The notes under the pieces were generated by a model. It did no database searches. It saw only the letters and a program-made list of their open reading frames with translations, and was not told where the DNA came from. From Edaphochlamys debaryana (lineage: Eukaryota; Chlorophyta; Chlorophyceae; Chlamydomonadales): a stretch of DNA of 64,000 nt. This document shows positions 1-11,300 of this stretch, piece by piece (positions within the stretch are counted from its first letter, which is position 1; every line of letters begins with the position of its first letter). The stretch is taken from assembly GCA_016858145.1 (NCBI GenBank), contig JAEHOE010000005.1, positions 310,001 through 374,000 of the forward strand, given 5' to 3'. The position numbers and the translations under genes were made by a program.

Positions 1-375
1 GGGGGGGGAGGGGTGGCTTTCAGAATGACCTACTGCCACCTTGGCAAGCGTGCTGCGCCTTTCCCCCACCGCCCACCGCTCGTCCCCGCCCCTCTCTCAC
101 TGCTCCCCTCTGCCAACGCTTCCCCCCCTCCTCTTGCCTCCCCCCTAAACGCGCACTCCTGGCATATAGGCTGCAGCGAACAGCTGAACCCTTTGCTGCC
201 CTCTTCTGCGCATCGCACCCCCAGTCCCCCACCCCCACGTGCAGCAACTGCAGCTCAACAGGAGCTGTACCTTAACCAGCTGCCGCTTCTCCCTCCTCTC
301 CTTCTCCCCCTCTCTTCCCCCTCCCATCCCCTGCTCCTCTTCCCTTCTCCCCTGAACACCTCCCCTCCCCCCCAC

Positions 376-2437
376 CTGCAGCATGGGCGTGATCCCCGTG
401 CCGCCCGCCACCAGGCCAATGGCCTTCTTGCAGTTGGGCTCGTACGGGTACTAAGGGGCGGGCGGGGGGGCGGTTGGATATGGGATGGGCCGAGAGGCGG
501 CGCAGTGCATCCGGCCCCGCCGCAAACGATGCACGTTGCACGCTCTCGAACTGCTGTACGCACCCCTGCCACTCCAGACTGCGACCATTCCTCTTTCCCA
601 CCTCCACTCCATTCCCCCCATCCTTAGCCCCACCTTCTTCATGGGCCCCTTCATCTCCAGCGTGTCCCCAACCTGGGGGTGGGGGGAAGGGGAAACGAGA
701 AAAGAGGATTGGGAAAGCGGAGCTGAAGAGACAGTGACGGGTGACGGGGTTGCGGGGACCAGGGTGGGCAGGACATGCCCCTCGCCAGGCGTCAAGGGCC
801 CACAGGCAGCATCCCTGGGCGAGCATCCCAGTGCGCCTGCCTCTGGTCCCAAACCACTAACGGTCATAACCGTCATAACCGCTCATCAACCATCGAGACG
901 AGGTTGGGTCGGACACAACCCCATGAGGCGCACTGAGCAAAACACGAGCCCAGTGGACGTTGGTGGCAGGGCTGGACAAAGGCCGGGCCCAGGGCCCCCC
1001 AACCGCCAACCAACCTAACCGCCAATTGTGCCCGCCCTAACCACCAACCAACCTTGAGCTCGCCGAAGTGCTTGGACATGACGCCCTGAGGCGATATGCG
1101 GGGAACAGGGGCAAGAGCACGCACATGAGGCACTCACGAAGAAAACGTGTACGTACGAACACATGGCCGTACGTACGACGCCCGTACCTTGTCGTACACC
1201 TTGACAACCAGGTCCATGAAGCCCTTGGCGTCGGGCGGGGAGGTGGGCGTGTACGGCCGCACGATGGGCTTTGGCTTCTCATCCTCAGGCTTGGCCTTCA
1301 GCATGGCCCTGATGGGGGAGGAGGGGTTGGGAGAGGGCAGGGCAAGGGGGAGGGGGGCGGGTTACGGAGGCGAAGGCAGGAAAGGAGCTCGTGGAAAGGG
1401 GATGGCAACAGTGGATGGGTTGGTTGGGGTTCAGGGACCAATCCCTGTCCTCGAGCCGAGGAGCCAGGAGCCCTCCTTTTCTTCCCCCTGCCCCCCCAAG
1501 CAGGCACCCCGCCGCATTCCACCCCTCCACACACTCTTAGGGTTGCCACACACCTGGTCACCAGGCAGGAAGCGGTGAACATGCCGGACTCCTGACCGTC
1601 GGGCAGCTCGAACCTGGCAGGGGTGGGAGCGTGGGGCCGGGTGACAGGAAGCGAGGACGGAAGTCGAGGGAGGGGGTCAGCTGCAGGGGTCTTGCGGGGG
1701 GGCGTCGGGGTTGGGCTGGGCAGAAGCAGGCGGCAGGGCAGAGCGGCAGTCCAGCAGACTGCTGCCTGTGATACTCTACGGGGAAAAGAGGCGAAGCTGC
1801 GGTTGGGTATAGCTGTAGCCGGTGAGTTGTATCCCCTGCTGCTGCCCGCTGCACCTGAAGAGGAAGGTGTTGTGGGTGAGCGCCTTCTTCTCCGCGAGCT
1901 TGAAGGCGCGGAACTCGTTGGGGTCCAGGGCCGACTTGGAGGCGGGGGGCTTGGCGTCGGCATAGCTCTGTAGGTGAGGGCGGTGGCGAGGAGGTTGTGG
2001 AAGGAGGAGCGGGGGATGGAGGATGATGGCATGTCGGTGTGCACACACCCGCAGGCGAACCGCGCCATGCGTGTGGCCCCTGTCCCAGATTGCGCATGCG
2101 AAAGTCTGGGACGTTAGCGTCGGCACAGGCGCGAAGTAGGGCTGGGATCGCGGCACAGCCTTCGCCCTTGCGGGCGACCCAGAGTGCAATTAGCCAGCCG
2201 GCTGTAGTCCGCGCAGCTCCAATAGCATAGAGCGACCACGCCGGGGAGTGGAGACGGCTTGCCGAAGGTCTCGGAACATTATGCTTGCCCAGTTCGCGAC
2301 GAGCAGGCCACAGCCCGCCGACGCAATTCTCATGCGTAGTTCACCTTCTCAAAGTTCAGCGCCGCGAAGCCAGTCCCGCTAAGAGCGGCAGCGGCGAACA
2401 GGTATCCGCGCGAGGCGCGAGCAGCCGCGGGCAGCAT
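376..2437 (-). CDS. CBR: NADH-cytochrome b5 reductase, 3' end beyond the left edge
   Basis: This is a flavoprotein that passes electrons from NADH through FAD to cytochrome b5. Seven exons are visible on the minus strand: 2437-2345, 1967-1855, 1613-1554, 1308-1188, 1085-1053, 672-634 and 450-376. All join in phase with GT-AG introns; the following intron runs off the window, so the C-terminal NADH-binding half is missing. The start MLPAAARASRGYLF is followed by an alanine-rich hydrophobic stretch that would suit a membrane anchor or organelle signal. Exon 2 encodes ALDPNEFRAFKLAEKK, typical of the family. Exon 4 holds the FAD-binding motif RPYTPTS and exon 7 the NADH-binding motif GGTGITPMLQ. 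It is divergent from the SnRK2 gene, with about 990 bp between start codons. Family assignment is firm; the subcellular location is inferred only. Confidence 0.9.
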
Positions 2438-3427
2438 TGTGACTGAGGCGCGAGCTAGAAGTCAGAGGAGAATGAGGGGGACTGCGTAGTCGAGGGGGCA
2501 AGCGCTGGGGTGAAGGGGGGGGATGCAGGGATGGGCGGGATGGGCGGGATCCGGGCTGATCAGGGACAGTGCGTGTTCCGGGGAGCAAGGCAAGCAGTTG
2601 ACAGGGGCAGGGCATTTCTCGGGGGGATGGTGAGGGAACCTGCTGGCAGGCCCCCGCGGCACCTAGCGCGGAGAGGCACACGTGGGGCGTGCACTCGAGC
2701 AAGGATGTCCGGCGGTCATTCTCACCCCTGGTCACCCCTGGTTCTGACGGGGGTGCGGTAGGGTGTCCGTGTAACAGGGCCAACTGCGGTCTATGGCCTG
2801 GATAGCCAGGCGGGGACAAGCCCCAGGGTGGCGACCCCCTAGCAGTGGTTCAACGACCTACAGTTGGCTGTTGCTAGGGTGGTGCTGGTATGGGAGGGCC
2901 ATACCCGGTAGGTGGCGCTACACGCTTAACCTCTCTCAGCCTCGGCTCGGAGCTGGTTCCTATTGTAACATCGCATCCTGGTCACCCCTGGTTCTCACCG
3001 GCCACCGGGCCTTGCGGATGGAGTTCTTCTTCATTATTTGCATGCGGTGCTTGGTGAAGGGTGAGCAAGTGCGGGTGTCCACAGGGTGGCTCGTCGGGGG
3101 CTGGACACGCTGGGCGTGGGCAGCTGCGCGCGTGTGCCCGAGCCAAAGATGCATACCACCGTGCGTACCCGACGACCGCTATTGGCCCGCTGCCCTCATC
3201 AGCCATGATCTGCGTCATGTGCGACCACTTCCATGAGGGGGGGGGAATTTAGGCGTGGAAGTTGGGGCGCCCGCCCCCCGAGTCACGGGCATGAGCATTG
3301 GCTCCACCTACACACTGCACGGACCACAGCACCTCACTCTGCACTGCTTGTGTCTAGGCGGTACCCGTGCGCTACAGCGCCGAGCCGCTCGTTGCCTTGA
3401 CTGATTCTTCTTTAGCTCCTGACAAGC
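2438..3427. other. Divergent intergenic region between CBR and SnRK2
   Basis: This 990-bp gap must hold both promoters and 5' UTRs. No convincing TATA box was seen. A 19-bp exact direct repeat (CCTGGTCACCCCTGGTTCT) lies at 2727-2745 and 2977-2995. The second copy is the end of a 66-bp stretch at 2922-2987 that resembles 49401-49467, so part of this gap belongs to a dispersed repeat. Apparent open frames here (for example 2793-3236) look like chance GC-rich frames. Confidence 0.5.
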
Positions 3428-6400
3428 ATGGCTGCCTCTTCTGCTGAGCCAGACCCGCTTAAGGAGACGGGCAAGTATGAACGTGTCCAATCGCTAGGCA
3501 AAGGCGCGTTCGGCTTTGTGCAGCTCGGTCGGAATGTGCAGAGCGGGGAGCTGGCCGCTATCAAGTTTTTGAAGCGTGGGGACGTCAACAAGTACGTCGA
3601 GTCAGAAATCGTGAACCACAGGTGAGCTGGGCGGAGCGACGGGTGCTCGGTGCTCGGCACGGCCGAAGCTAGCGCCCAGCACCGCAACTCTGCCCCTGCA
3701 GCGTGCTCCGGCACCCGCACGTGATCCAGTTCAAGGAGGTCTTCCTCACGTCCGAGTACATTTGCATCGCCATGGAGTATGCGACGGGCGGGAGCCTGTT
3801 CCACTACGTGCAGAAGCAGACCAGGCTTAAAGAGGCCGTTGCACGCTGGTTCTTCCAGCAGCTCATCATCGGCGTGGACTACTGCCACAAGCGGGGCGTG
3901 GCGAACCGCGACATCAAGCTGGAGAACACTTTGCTGCAGAAAGTCAACGGCCTCCCGCTGCCCCTGCTAAAGATCTGCGACTTTGGATACAGCAAGGCGG
4001 ACTTCAAGTCCGCGGCGAAGAGCAAGGTGGGCCCCGCATGTCCACATGCACACATGTGGGGGCTGGCTGAGCTGGGGTTACGAGGCCTCTTTCGCGATGA
4101 TGCACGACGGATGAGGCTCCAGGGACGACAGGAGGGAGCAGCAGGTCTGAGAGAGCCGAGGTGCCACCGCTTCTGGGCCCTGGGGGACGTACCCACCTCC
4201 CGCCCCCTGCGTGGTGTTGACGCGCAGGTGGGCACGCTGACCTACATGGCCCCGGAGGTGCTGGTCAACCGGGACGGCAAGTACGACGGCAAGGTGAGGG
4301 ATTGAAAGCATGGGCCTATTATGCTTGTGTAATCATTTAAGCGGCCCCCCAGCACCAGAAAGGCCAGAAAGCCAGCCCGAAAGCCTAGCCACACACTGCC
4401 CCAGGTTCACCCACCGCGCTTCGGCTAGGCAGCGGGCCATCCTCAGACCGCCCGCCACCTAGCCTGGCCCGTCGCCCCAGCACCGGGCTCAGTGTCCGGG
4501 CCTGATCGCTCTAGTCAGACGGCACCCGCCTAGACCTGGGCCTAGGCACCCAGACCTAGACCTAGACCTAGGCCTAGGCACCCGCCCCGCCGGTCTCGTC
4601 GCTGCTGCCGCCTCCTGCCCCCGCCAACGCCGCCAACGCTCCGTTGCGCGCGCGGGCGGTGCGCGCCGCCGCCTTGCGCTTGGGCTTGGGCTTGAAGTTG
4701 AGCTGCGGCCCAGCCGCCGACGTGCAGCCGGGGCAGCCGGTCTCTGCGCCGCACGCCGCCCAGGCCTCCGGCAGCCCCGCCCGCGTCGCAGCAGGCCGCT
4801 GCGCGCACGGCCGCGGGCGTCATGGTGAAACGAACAACGGAGAGCCGGCCTGCGCCTCAGAAGGCGGCATCGACGGAAGGGGGGCAGGAGGGCGGCCTGC
4901 CCTCTAGGCAGACCAAGCGGCCCGGGCAGCGGGCAGTCCCCGTGGGCGATCCCTGTGGGCGATCCCTGTGGGCGATCCCTGTGGGCGATCCCCGTGGGCA
5001 CCTCCTGGCAGCGGGTCCAGCAGCAGCAGAAGCAGCAGTGGCACCGTCGCTTCAGCACTCTCATGGTCCCGTGCCCCGCCACCCCCCTCCCCCCGTGCCG
5101 CACCCCAGGTGGCGGACATCTGGAGCTGCGGCGTGATGCTGTACGTCATGTTCTACGGCCGGTACGAGCGTACGGCAGGCGGGGGAGGGCACGTGCAGGG
5201 TTGTGGATGGACGGGCGTGCTGGGGCACGGCGAGCACAGGCCGGAGGAGGGGCTGTCGCACGGAGGGGCCCCATAACCCTCTGGGGCCGGGCGGCACGCA
5301 CACGCCAGCCGTATGATGGAGTGCTAGGCGGCGGCGGCAGCCAGCGGGCGGCCGACGGAGCTCGGCTGCTTGTATTCGGGACTGGGTGGAGAGGCGGTGG
5401 CAGCGGCTGAGGAGGGCAGAGCTTTGCATAAGGTTGGGAGGCGAGAGCGGCTGCCCGGGCGACAGGAGCGCCTCCTTGTCGTGTGGAGCTGGGCTGTGCG
5501 GGGCCGGGGTGGAGGAGCCAGCGGCACCGGCTAAGGAGCACCAGCGGCGCCGTCCGTCCCAGCCGCCAGCTATGCGAGCTCAGAGCCCAGCTCCAGGCCG
5601 CCGCGGGCGGGGAGAGGCCCAGGGCACGCGGCACCCGACGGCCCCCGGCGGCGGGGCCAGGGCGGGAGTGGGTCCAGATGGCCCCGCTCGGCTGGCATCT
5701 GGGCAGCATGCGCCCGGTCAAGATCCAGATCCAGATCCACCGGCTCGGGCATCACGTCCGTTCGGTCATGTCCTCCCCGCCCTGTGGCGCCAGCCTCAAC
5801 CCCATGCCTTCTCATCACTAGCACCCAGCCCCCAGGGGTGCCAGCAACCCCCCCCCCCCACCCCCCAGGTATCCCTTCGAGACGCCCGCGGGTTCCGCCA
5901 TGCCCAAGGCCACCGAGATCCTGGCCATGCTGGACAACATGGTGGGGGCGGGGGGGTGAAGGGGAGGCAGCGTGTGTGTTTCGCCGACGCGTCACGTGGC
6001 GGCGCAGGAGGGCCCGGAAGGCATGCGGACGGCGGGGCGGGGCGGACCGTCAGCCCACGGGGGGATAGTCCACGGGGTGTTGACTTTGCGCTCCCTTCCC
6101 GGCCTTTTCTCCCCGCCCTCCCGACGCTCCGGCCCCCAGGTACGGCAGCGGTACGAGCTGTCTCCCCACGTGGAGATCTCGGAGCCGGGCAAGGATCTGC
6201 TGAGGCGCATGCTGCTGCCCGACCCCAAGGTGGGGACAGCGGGGTGGGAGGGGTGGAAGGGAGGGCAGGAGCAAGCCTGGGGTAGACGAGGGGCAAACGG
6301 GGCAAGCGCACTCATCAGCGGGGGCGGCAGGCTTCGCCCGCGGCCCCCAGACCCAGCTCACCTCACCTCACCCCCAAGTGCTCACCCCTCCATCACCCCC

Positions 6401-7013
6401 ACCCCTCCATCACCCCCACCCCTCCATCACCCCCACCCCTCCTCTGCCCCCCGCACGCAGGCCCGCATCACGCTGGAGGACGTGATGACTCACACCTGGT
6501 TCACCACCAACCTGCCGCCCGAGGTGGGGGCGCATAGGAGCGGGGGGTGGGAGCGGGAGAGGGGGAGGGAGCGGGAGGAGGGGAGGGAGGGACGGCGCCA
6601 GAGCCGGAGCCGGGAAGAGGCGGGGCCAGGGCGTGGCGAGGCCCAGCGGTGGAACTGAACACGTGCCCGAGCCGGTCAGCTCCAAGGCCGGCCCCACGCA
6701 AAACACACACGTTTGCCCCCTCTTCCCCCTCCCTCCCCCCTCTCCCGACCCCTCCCCCCAGGCCGCCTCCATGAACGAGTCCTACCTCAAGGCCGGCTTC
6801 CCCGCGGGCCACCAGTCGCCCGACGACATCAAGCGCATCATCGAGGAGGCCAAGGGCCGCGCGGCGCCGCGGCCCGCGGGCGCCGTCCCGGGCGCCGCCC
6901 CCGGCGCTGCCGGCGAGGAGAGCTACGATTCCCTCATGGACTCGGCCATCAATGAGGACCTGCGGGAGCACCGCAGCGCGGAGCTGCAGCAGTTCGTCAA
7001 GACGTACAGATAG
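3428..7013 (+). CDS. SNRK2: SnRK2-type serine/threonine protein kinase
   Basis: This is a stress and osmotic/ABA-type Ser/Thr kinase of the plant SnRK2 family. Eight exons join in phase: 3428-3621, 3702-4026, 4228-4293, 5109-5161, 5869-5941, 6140-6229, 6461-6523 and 6762-7013, giving 371 residues, a normal SnRK2 length. Visible motifs are the glycine loop GKGAFGFV, the lysine in AAIKFLKRG, KICDFGYSK (DFG), the activation segment ending TYMAPEVL, and ADIWSCGVMLYVM. The C-terminus is rich in Ala, Pro and Glu (EESYDSLMDSAINEDLREHR), as in SnRK2 regulatory tails, but no clear ABA box is seen. The catalytic HRD motif reads NRD (ANRDIKLEN). The intron at 4294-5108 contains a 13-bp tandem repeat. 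The family call is strong; the exact subclass is not resolved. Confidence 0.92.
4942..4999. repeat. 13-bp tandem repeat in SnRK2 intron 3
   Basis: The unit GTGGGCGATCCCT is repeated four times head to tail, followed by a partial fifth copy. It lies about 110 bp before the exon 4 acceptor. It is intronic and has no visible coding role. Confidence 0.85.
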
Positions 7014-9319
7014 ACGGATGTGGATGGGTTGGGATTGGGAGGGGAGGGCGGGGATGGGAAGGGGAGGAGGAGAGGGGAGGAGGGCAGGGGAGAGGTGGAG
7101 GGCGGAAAGGAAGGCGGGTGGGATGGGGGAGGATGGAGCAGGGAGGGTACGACGGGAGGGGGGAAGGGTTTGGTGTGGACTTGGCTGCCTGGGGTTGCTG
7201 GGGCAAGGACGGGAGGCAGCGTACGGTGGACGGGCCTCGCCTCGTGTGGCATTACTGACTCGCGACCAGGGCTTGGGGCAGGGCAGTTGGTACAGCGAGA
7301 GCAGGAAGGGATGCGGAGGCAGCTTGTTTTGTCAGGACGCTTCGCGCTGTAAGGAGGCGCGCGTATCGGACATGAGTTGACGGCTTGGGCCTTGGCCGTG
7401 GGTTGAAGGCGTGGGCTGAGCGCCGCTGCGGGGCTGGCGTTGCGGCCGGCGACAGCAGCTGTGGGTTCCACTGTCTGGCGCTTTGTTGCCCTGCGCAACC
7501 GGCCGTGATTTTAGGGGGGTCTGTGCTCGCAGGGGCCGTGCAGCGTAGTCAGGACGACGACGGCGGGGGATGCGGCTAAACGCAGCTAGGCTGTGTGCTT
7601 TGATCTTACTTAGGGGGAGGGGTCGGCTTACATATTGTGAAGGGTCAGATTGGTGAGCAGAGAGGGTGATACTGGTCATGCGGCCCAGGCTTCGCCGGCT
7701 CTGAGCGAGGGCAGGGGGGTTTCTGTGCTCGCAGGGGCCGTGCAGCGTAGTCCGGACGATGACGAAGGGGGATGCAGCTGAGCGCGCTGTCGCAACGCGA
7801 GAGAAGAAGGCACGGTGCCAGCAATGCGGATCGCCGAGGCAGGGTGTGGGGTGTAGTTGACAGGTGTTCTGATAACACGAACGCCCCCCCTTCCTAACGG
7901 CCATCAAGGCATGTTTCCAGGTGCCAGCAGCCGGCCTCAAACATCTACTCCAGCACGTACGCCGCCACAGCACCACCATAAGCCCAGTCAATCAGTAACG
8001 GCAAGGCATAGGGGCCCAGACAGACATAGAGGTCCATGAGCACTGGGGGCGAACTCGGACCCCCACACTTCAGAGTTCGAGCAGTATCACATTAAGCTTG
8101 TCTCAGTTCTAACCCTCGTATGTCCATGGTATCAGCATGCATACTCGTCAGCTGGGCCCCGGGAGCCACTCCAAATTACCCCCAAGGAACCCAAGTGTCA
8201 AGGGACAGTACGCGTAAGTGAGTTCGGGGACGGAGCTCACCCTCATGCCACGGTCAGCGCTGAGTCCTCTACACGCCACCTCTAAGCGCATGGAGAGCTA
8301 TCAGTGTGCCGGACTTCCTCAAAGGCCACCCCCTAGGTCGTTGCCCCCCCCCCGTTAGCGCGCTCCCTAGGAGATCCGATCCAGCAATACGCTAGGTGAA
8401 GTTCCTCTCCGACCATACATCACCGATGGGCACCGGGCTCTGGTGTGGTGCCGAGGCTGCTGCCCCGCGACTCCCCCCGGGGTCTCCACCTGACTCCTCG
8501 GCCTCACACCTTTTAGATGGCTTCGAGTCGGAAGCGTTGAGATCGCCGGGCGGGATTACAGTTCCAGGGCTAACCGGCAGAGACGGCCCGCGCCCGCCCG
8601 AGCCTCGGAGCGGTTGGTGGTTGGCGCTTGGCATTTGCGTGACGGCTAGCAGCAATAGGGTTTCATGACATCAATCGCCGCACCAGTTCCACGTGAGCGG
8701 GCTACCAGACGGGGAGCGGGGGAGGGGGGAGGGAGGGAAAGGACGGCCACGGGACACGACGTCAGGAAGGCATGTGTGGGTCACGGTACCCTCTATCAGC
8801 TAGCGTGCGCCCGCTCTGCCCCGGCCGTCACCCGTCAGGCCACCAGGTGGCGTTCAACACCTCGTCTACAGCAGGCGGTTCACTAGCTGTGTTAGTTGCG
8901 GCCTGCCCAGCTCAACTGTCACAAGGCCGACACTGGTGTGCACGAGGTGGAAGCCAAGGGGAGGGGCGCGCAATTTAGGTGGGGTTCGGCAGGAGGGCAG
9001 GCAGGGTGAGTGGGATTTCAGACCATGCGCGCCGCCCGGTTCCAAGCCCGGATTCCGGGGGGCCTGCCCCCACGGGCCCACGGGGCTCATCCCTTCGCCA
9101 GCCCTCCTGGTGCGTTGCCGCTCGCCCCGCCGTAACTCACATTAGGGGTTTTGGCTGCCAAGGTGTTGAGGGCGGCTTGGGACTTCGGCGTCAGGCCGCA
9201 GAGGGAGGGCCCAAAAGCGGCCTCGTAGCAGGAGGTCGCATTCACTACCTGGGGCGCGGCTGGAGAGGGATGGGGCGGGATCGGATGGGGTTTGCAACAA
9301 CGAGCAATGCAGCAGCGCT
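7014..9319. other. SnRK2 3' UTR and gene-free region
   Basis: The first 350 bp are probably the G-rich SnRK2 3' UTR. Beyond that no gene was recognised. A roughly 65-bp imperfect direct repeat lies at 7513-7580 and 7712-7783, sharing the core GTGCTCGCAGGGGCCGTGCA. Base composition from 7600 to 8900 is less GC-rich than the genes. This may be old repeat or transposon-derived DNA leading into the LINE fragment. Confidence 0.4.
7348..7352 (+). promoter_or_regulatory. Candidate TGTAA poly(A) signal of the SnRK2 gene
   Basis: TGTAA is the usual volvocine poly(A) motif. This copy lies about 335 bp after the SnRK2 stop codon and is the first one seen downstream. The cleavage site would be expected some 10-20 bp later. 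Confidence 0.5.
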
Positions 9320-11092
9320 GTGCACGAGGGCATCCTCGGGATGGGGCATGGAGGGTCGATGGGACAGGTGAGGCGGTTTGAGGACGCATGGCGCGGGGTA
9401 CCTGTGCTTCGCTCACCGTACCCCAGAGCACGGCAGGCAGGGACACGTGCTAGCTTCACGGGTGCCCTCAGCCCTAGCTCGCCTTGGCTGGCGTCAGGCC
9501 TTGAGCTATCTACCGTACCCACGCCACATCGCAAAGAGCCCCAAACCCCCGATAGAGGAGCACCTTGGATGGGTAGGCCCAGCTCAATCCTGTCTCATGC
9601 CACGCGTGCGCTAGCACAAAAAGGCGCTGGCCAGGCGCTCACGCCGCGGTCAGAAGAGCACGAACGCCTTGGCAAGAGGCGCGCTCTTGGCTCGGGGCAC
9701 CGCCCGCCGTGGACCGCGCCGCTCGTCTCCCTGCTCCGCTCAACCCACCCAGCAGCACACCCGCTCTGCCTCCTGACAATGCGGCGCCCGACCTCGTCGA
9801 TCGGTCTCCGCATCTTGGGGGCCACAGTCCAACGCGCAACCTCACCAGCACTGGTGCGCGTGGCAGGCGCGCTAGCGCTGCTGCCCCGGGCCCAAGTGAT
9901 TGCTCCCATGCCAGCCGGAGCCTGGGTCTACAATGCACCGCTTTGGGGCAACCCAGCCCTGCCCGCGGGGAACATCGACAACAACGCCCCAAGCTGGGGC
10001 CTCGAAGGCGAGTTCACAGATCTGTTCGCGGTTCCGGGACTGCGGACAGTAGGCACGGCAGTCCGCTGCCTAGATGAGCTTGAGCGCATCCGAGGGATGC
10101 ACGGGCTGGAGGGCAGCATAGGCCGGGCTCTCGCACGGGCGAGGGCCCAGATCAACAGGTCATATACCGAAAGGGTAGTACAGAGCATTTTGGGCACGCA
10201 GGTGGGAGCACTCCCGCAAGCACTCCGCAATGGACTAGACATGGGACAGCGCCTGGGCGCGCTTATTAGCCGGCTCCCGGCCGGGTGGGCCGAAGCAGCA
10301 CGGGGGGTGGACGATCAGGCGGCCGCCCCAGGGGAAGAAGAGGCTTGGGCGAACATTGCCAGGGGCATAGGCTGGGAGGACGTCAGCTTGGCAAAGATGA
10401 CAGTTAGCCTGGCCACGCACTTGCAATTGGGACCGGCTCGGGTTAAGCTAGCACGGAAGCATGCACTTTACATTCAGGAGGCGTACGGCACAGACACGGC
10501 ATCAGCAGAAGCAGTGGCAAGTCTGAAAGCGGTTTGGCCGAGGTTGTGGGGCATTAAGTGGGATCCGGGCAATAAAGAGCCCTTGTGGAGGCTGGCGATG
10601 GATGGCTTCCCGGGATTTGGCATGCACCGGAGCCAGTTAGGAACTGAGAACGTGGAGAGGTGTCCGTGTGGGCGGGCCATGGAGCAAGGCGATCGGCTCC
10701 ACCATTTCTGGTATTGTCCAGCCGCTGTGGCTGTTCGTATGCGCCTCAGTCATGGTATTGGCAGGGCGGTGAAACGACACGAGGTGTGGCTTGCTGTGCC
10801 CCCAGAGGGCACCGGGATTCATGCGCGAGTGTGGGACGTGGTGTGTCTGGCCGCGATATGCGCGATGGACCGGGCCAGAAGGTACAAGTATGCGCACAGG
10901 GACGCTCAGGACCACTCCTTGATGATGGCACAGGCTTTAGCAGTAGCACGAGGCGAGTTTGAGGGCCGTTTGCAGTGTTTTGCGGAGGTTGGGCTCACGC
11001 ACAGGGGCTGGGATGAGGTCCCAACCGACCACCCTTTCCTAGCGGCCAGGGCGGACGGATCAGTGCAGTATGCAGGCCCGGACGCCCCTTGA
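9320..11092 (+). mobile_element. 5'-truncated non-LTR retrotransposon (LINE) ORF2 C-terminal fragment
   Basis: A single open frame of 590 codons without introns stands out among the split genes. Its last part carries the zinc-binding domain found after the reverse transcriptase of plant and algal LINEs: WRLAMDGFPGFGMHRSQLG, then CPCGRAMEQGDRLHHFWYC, a C-x-C...H-x4-C arrangement. An Ala- and Arg-rich helical region (about 9770-10550) precedes it. No reverse transcriptase YxDD-type core or endonuclease is present upstream, so the copy is 5'-truncated, as is common for LINE insertions. The first 150 codons read like chance sequence, and the real element may begin near 9770. The frame is still open, which suggests a recent insertion. 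Confidence 0.75.
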
Positions 11093-11109
11093 TGGAGGCG
11101 GGGCACACC

Positions 11110-11300
11110 CTGCGGCGCATAACAAACGGGAGGGAGCCGCAGGGGGGGGGGGTTCGCCCGGCGGCGCATAACAAACGGGAGGGAGCCGCAGGGCAGGGGC
11201 GGGGACCGGGTGAGCTACACGTGGCGTTTGATGGGATGTGCACCTTGCGGAAAGGGGACATAGTCCTCTGCGGCGCATAACAAACGGGAGGGAGCCGCAG
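11110..11300 (+). repeat. Three hairpin-forming repeats in the LINE 3' tail
   Basis: Three near-identical units lie at 11110-11142, 11161-11191 and 11268-11300, starting 18 bp after the LINE stop codon. Units 1 and 3 begin CTGCGGC and end GCCGCAG, a perfect 7-bp inverted pair around a 19-base loop containing CATAACAAACGGGAGGGA. Unit 2 lacks the first two bases. Several LINE families use 3'-terminal stem-loops for template recognition by their reverse transcriptase, so a role in retrotransposition is a reasonable inference. Confidence 0.8.
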
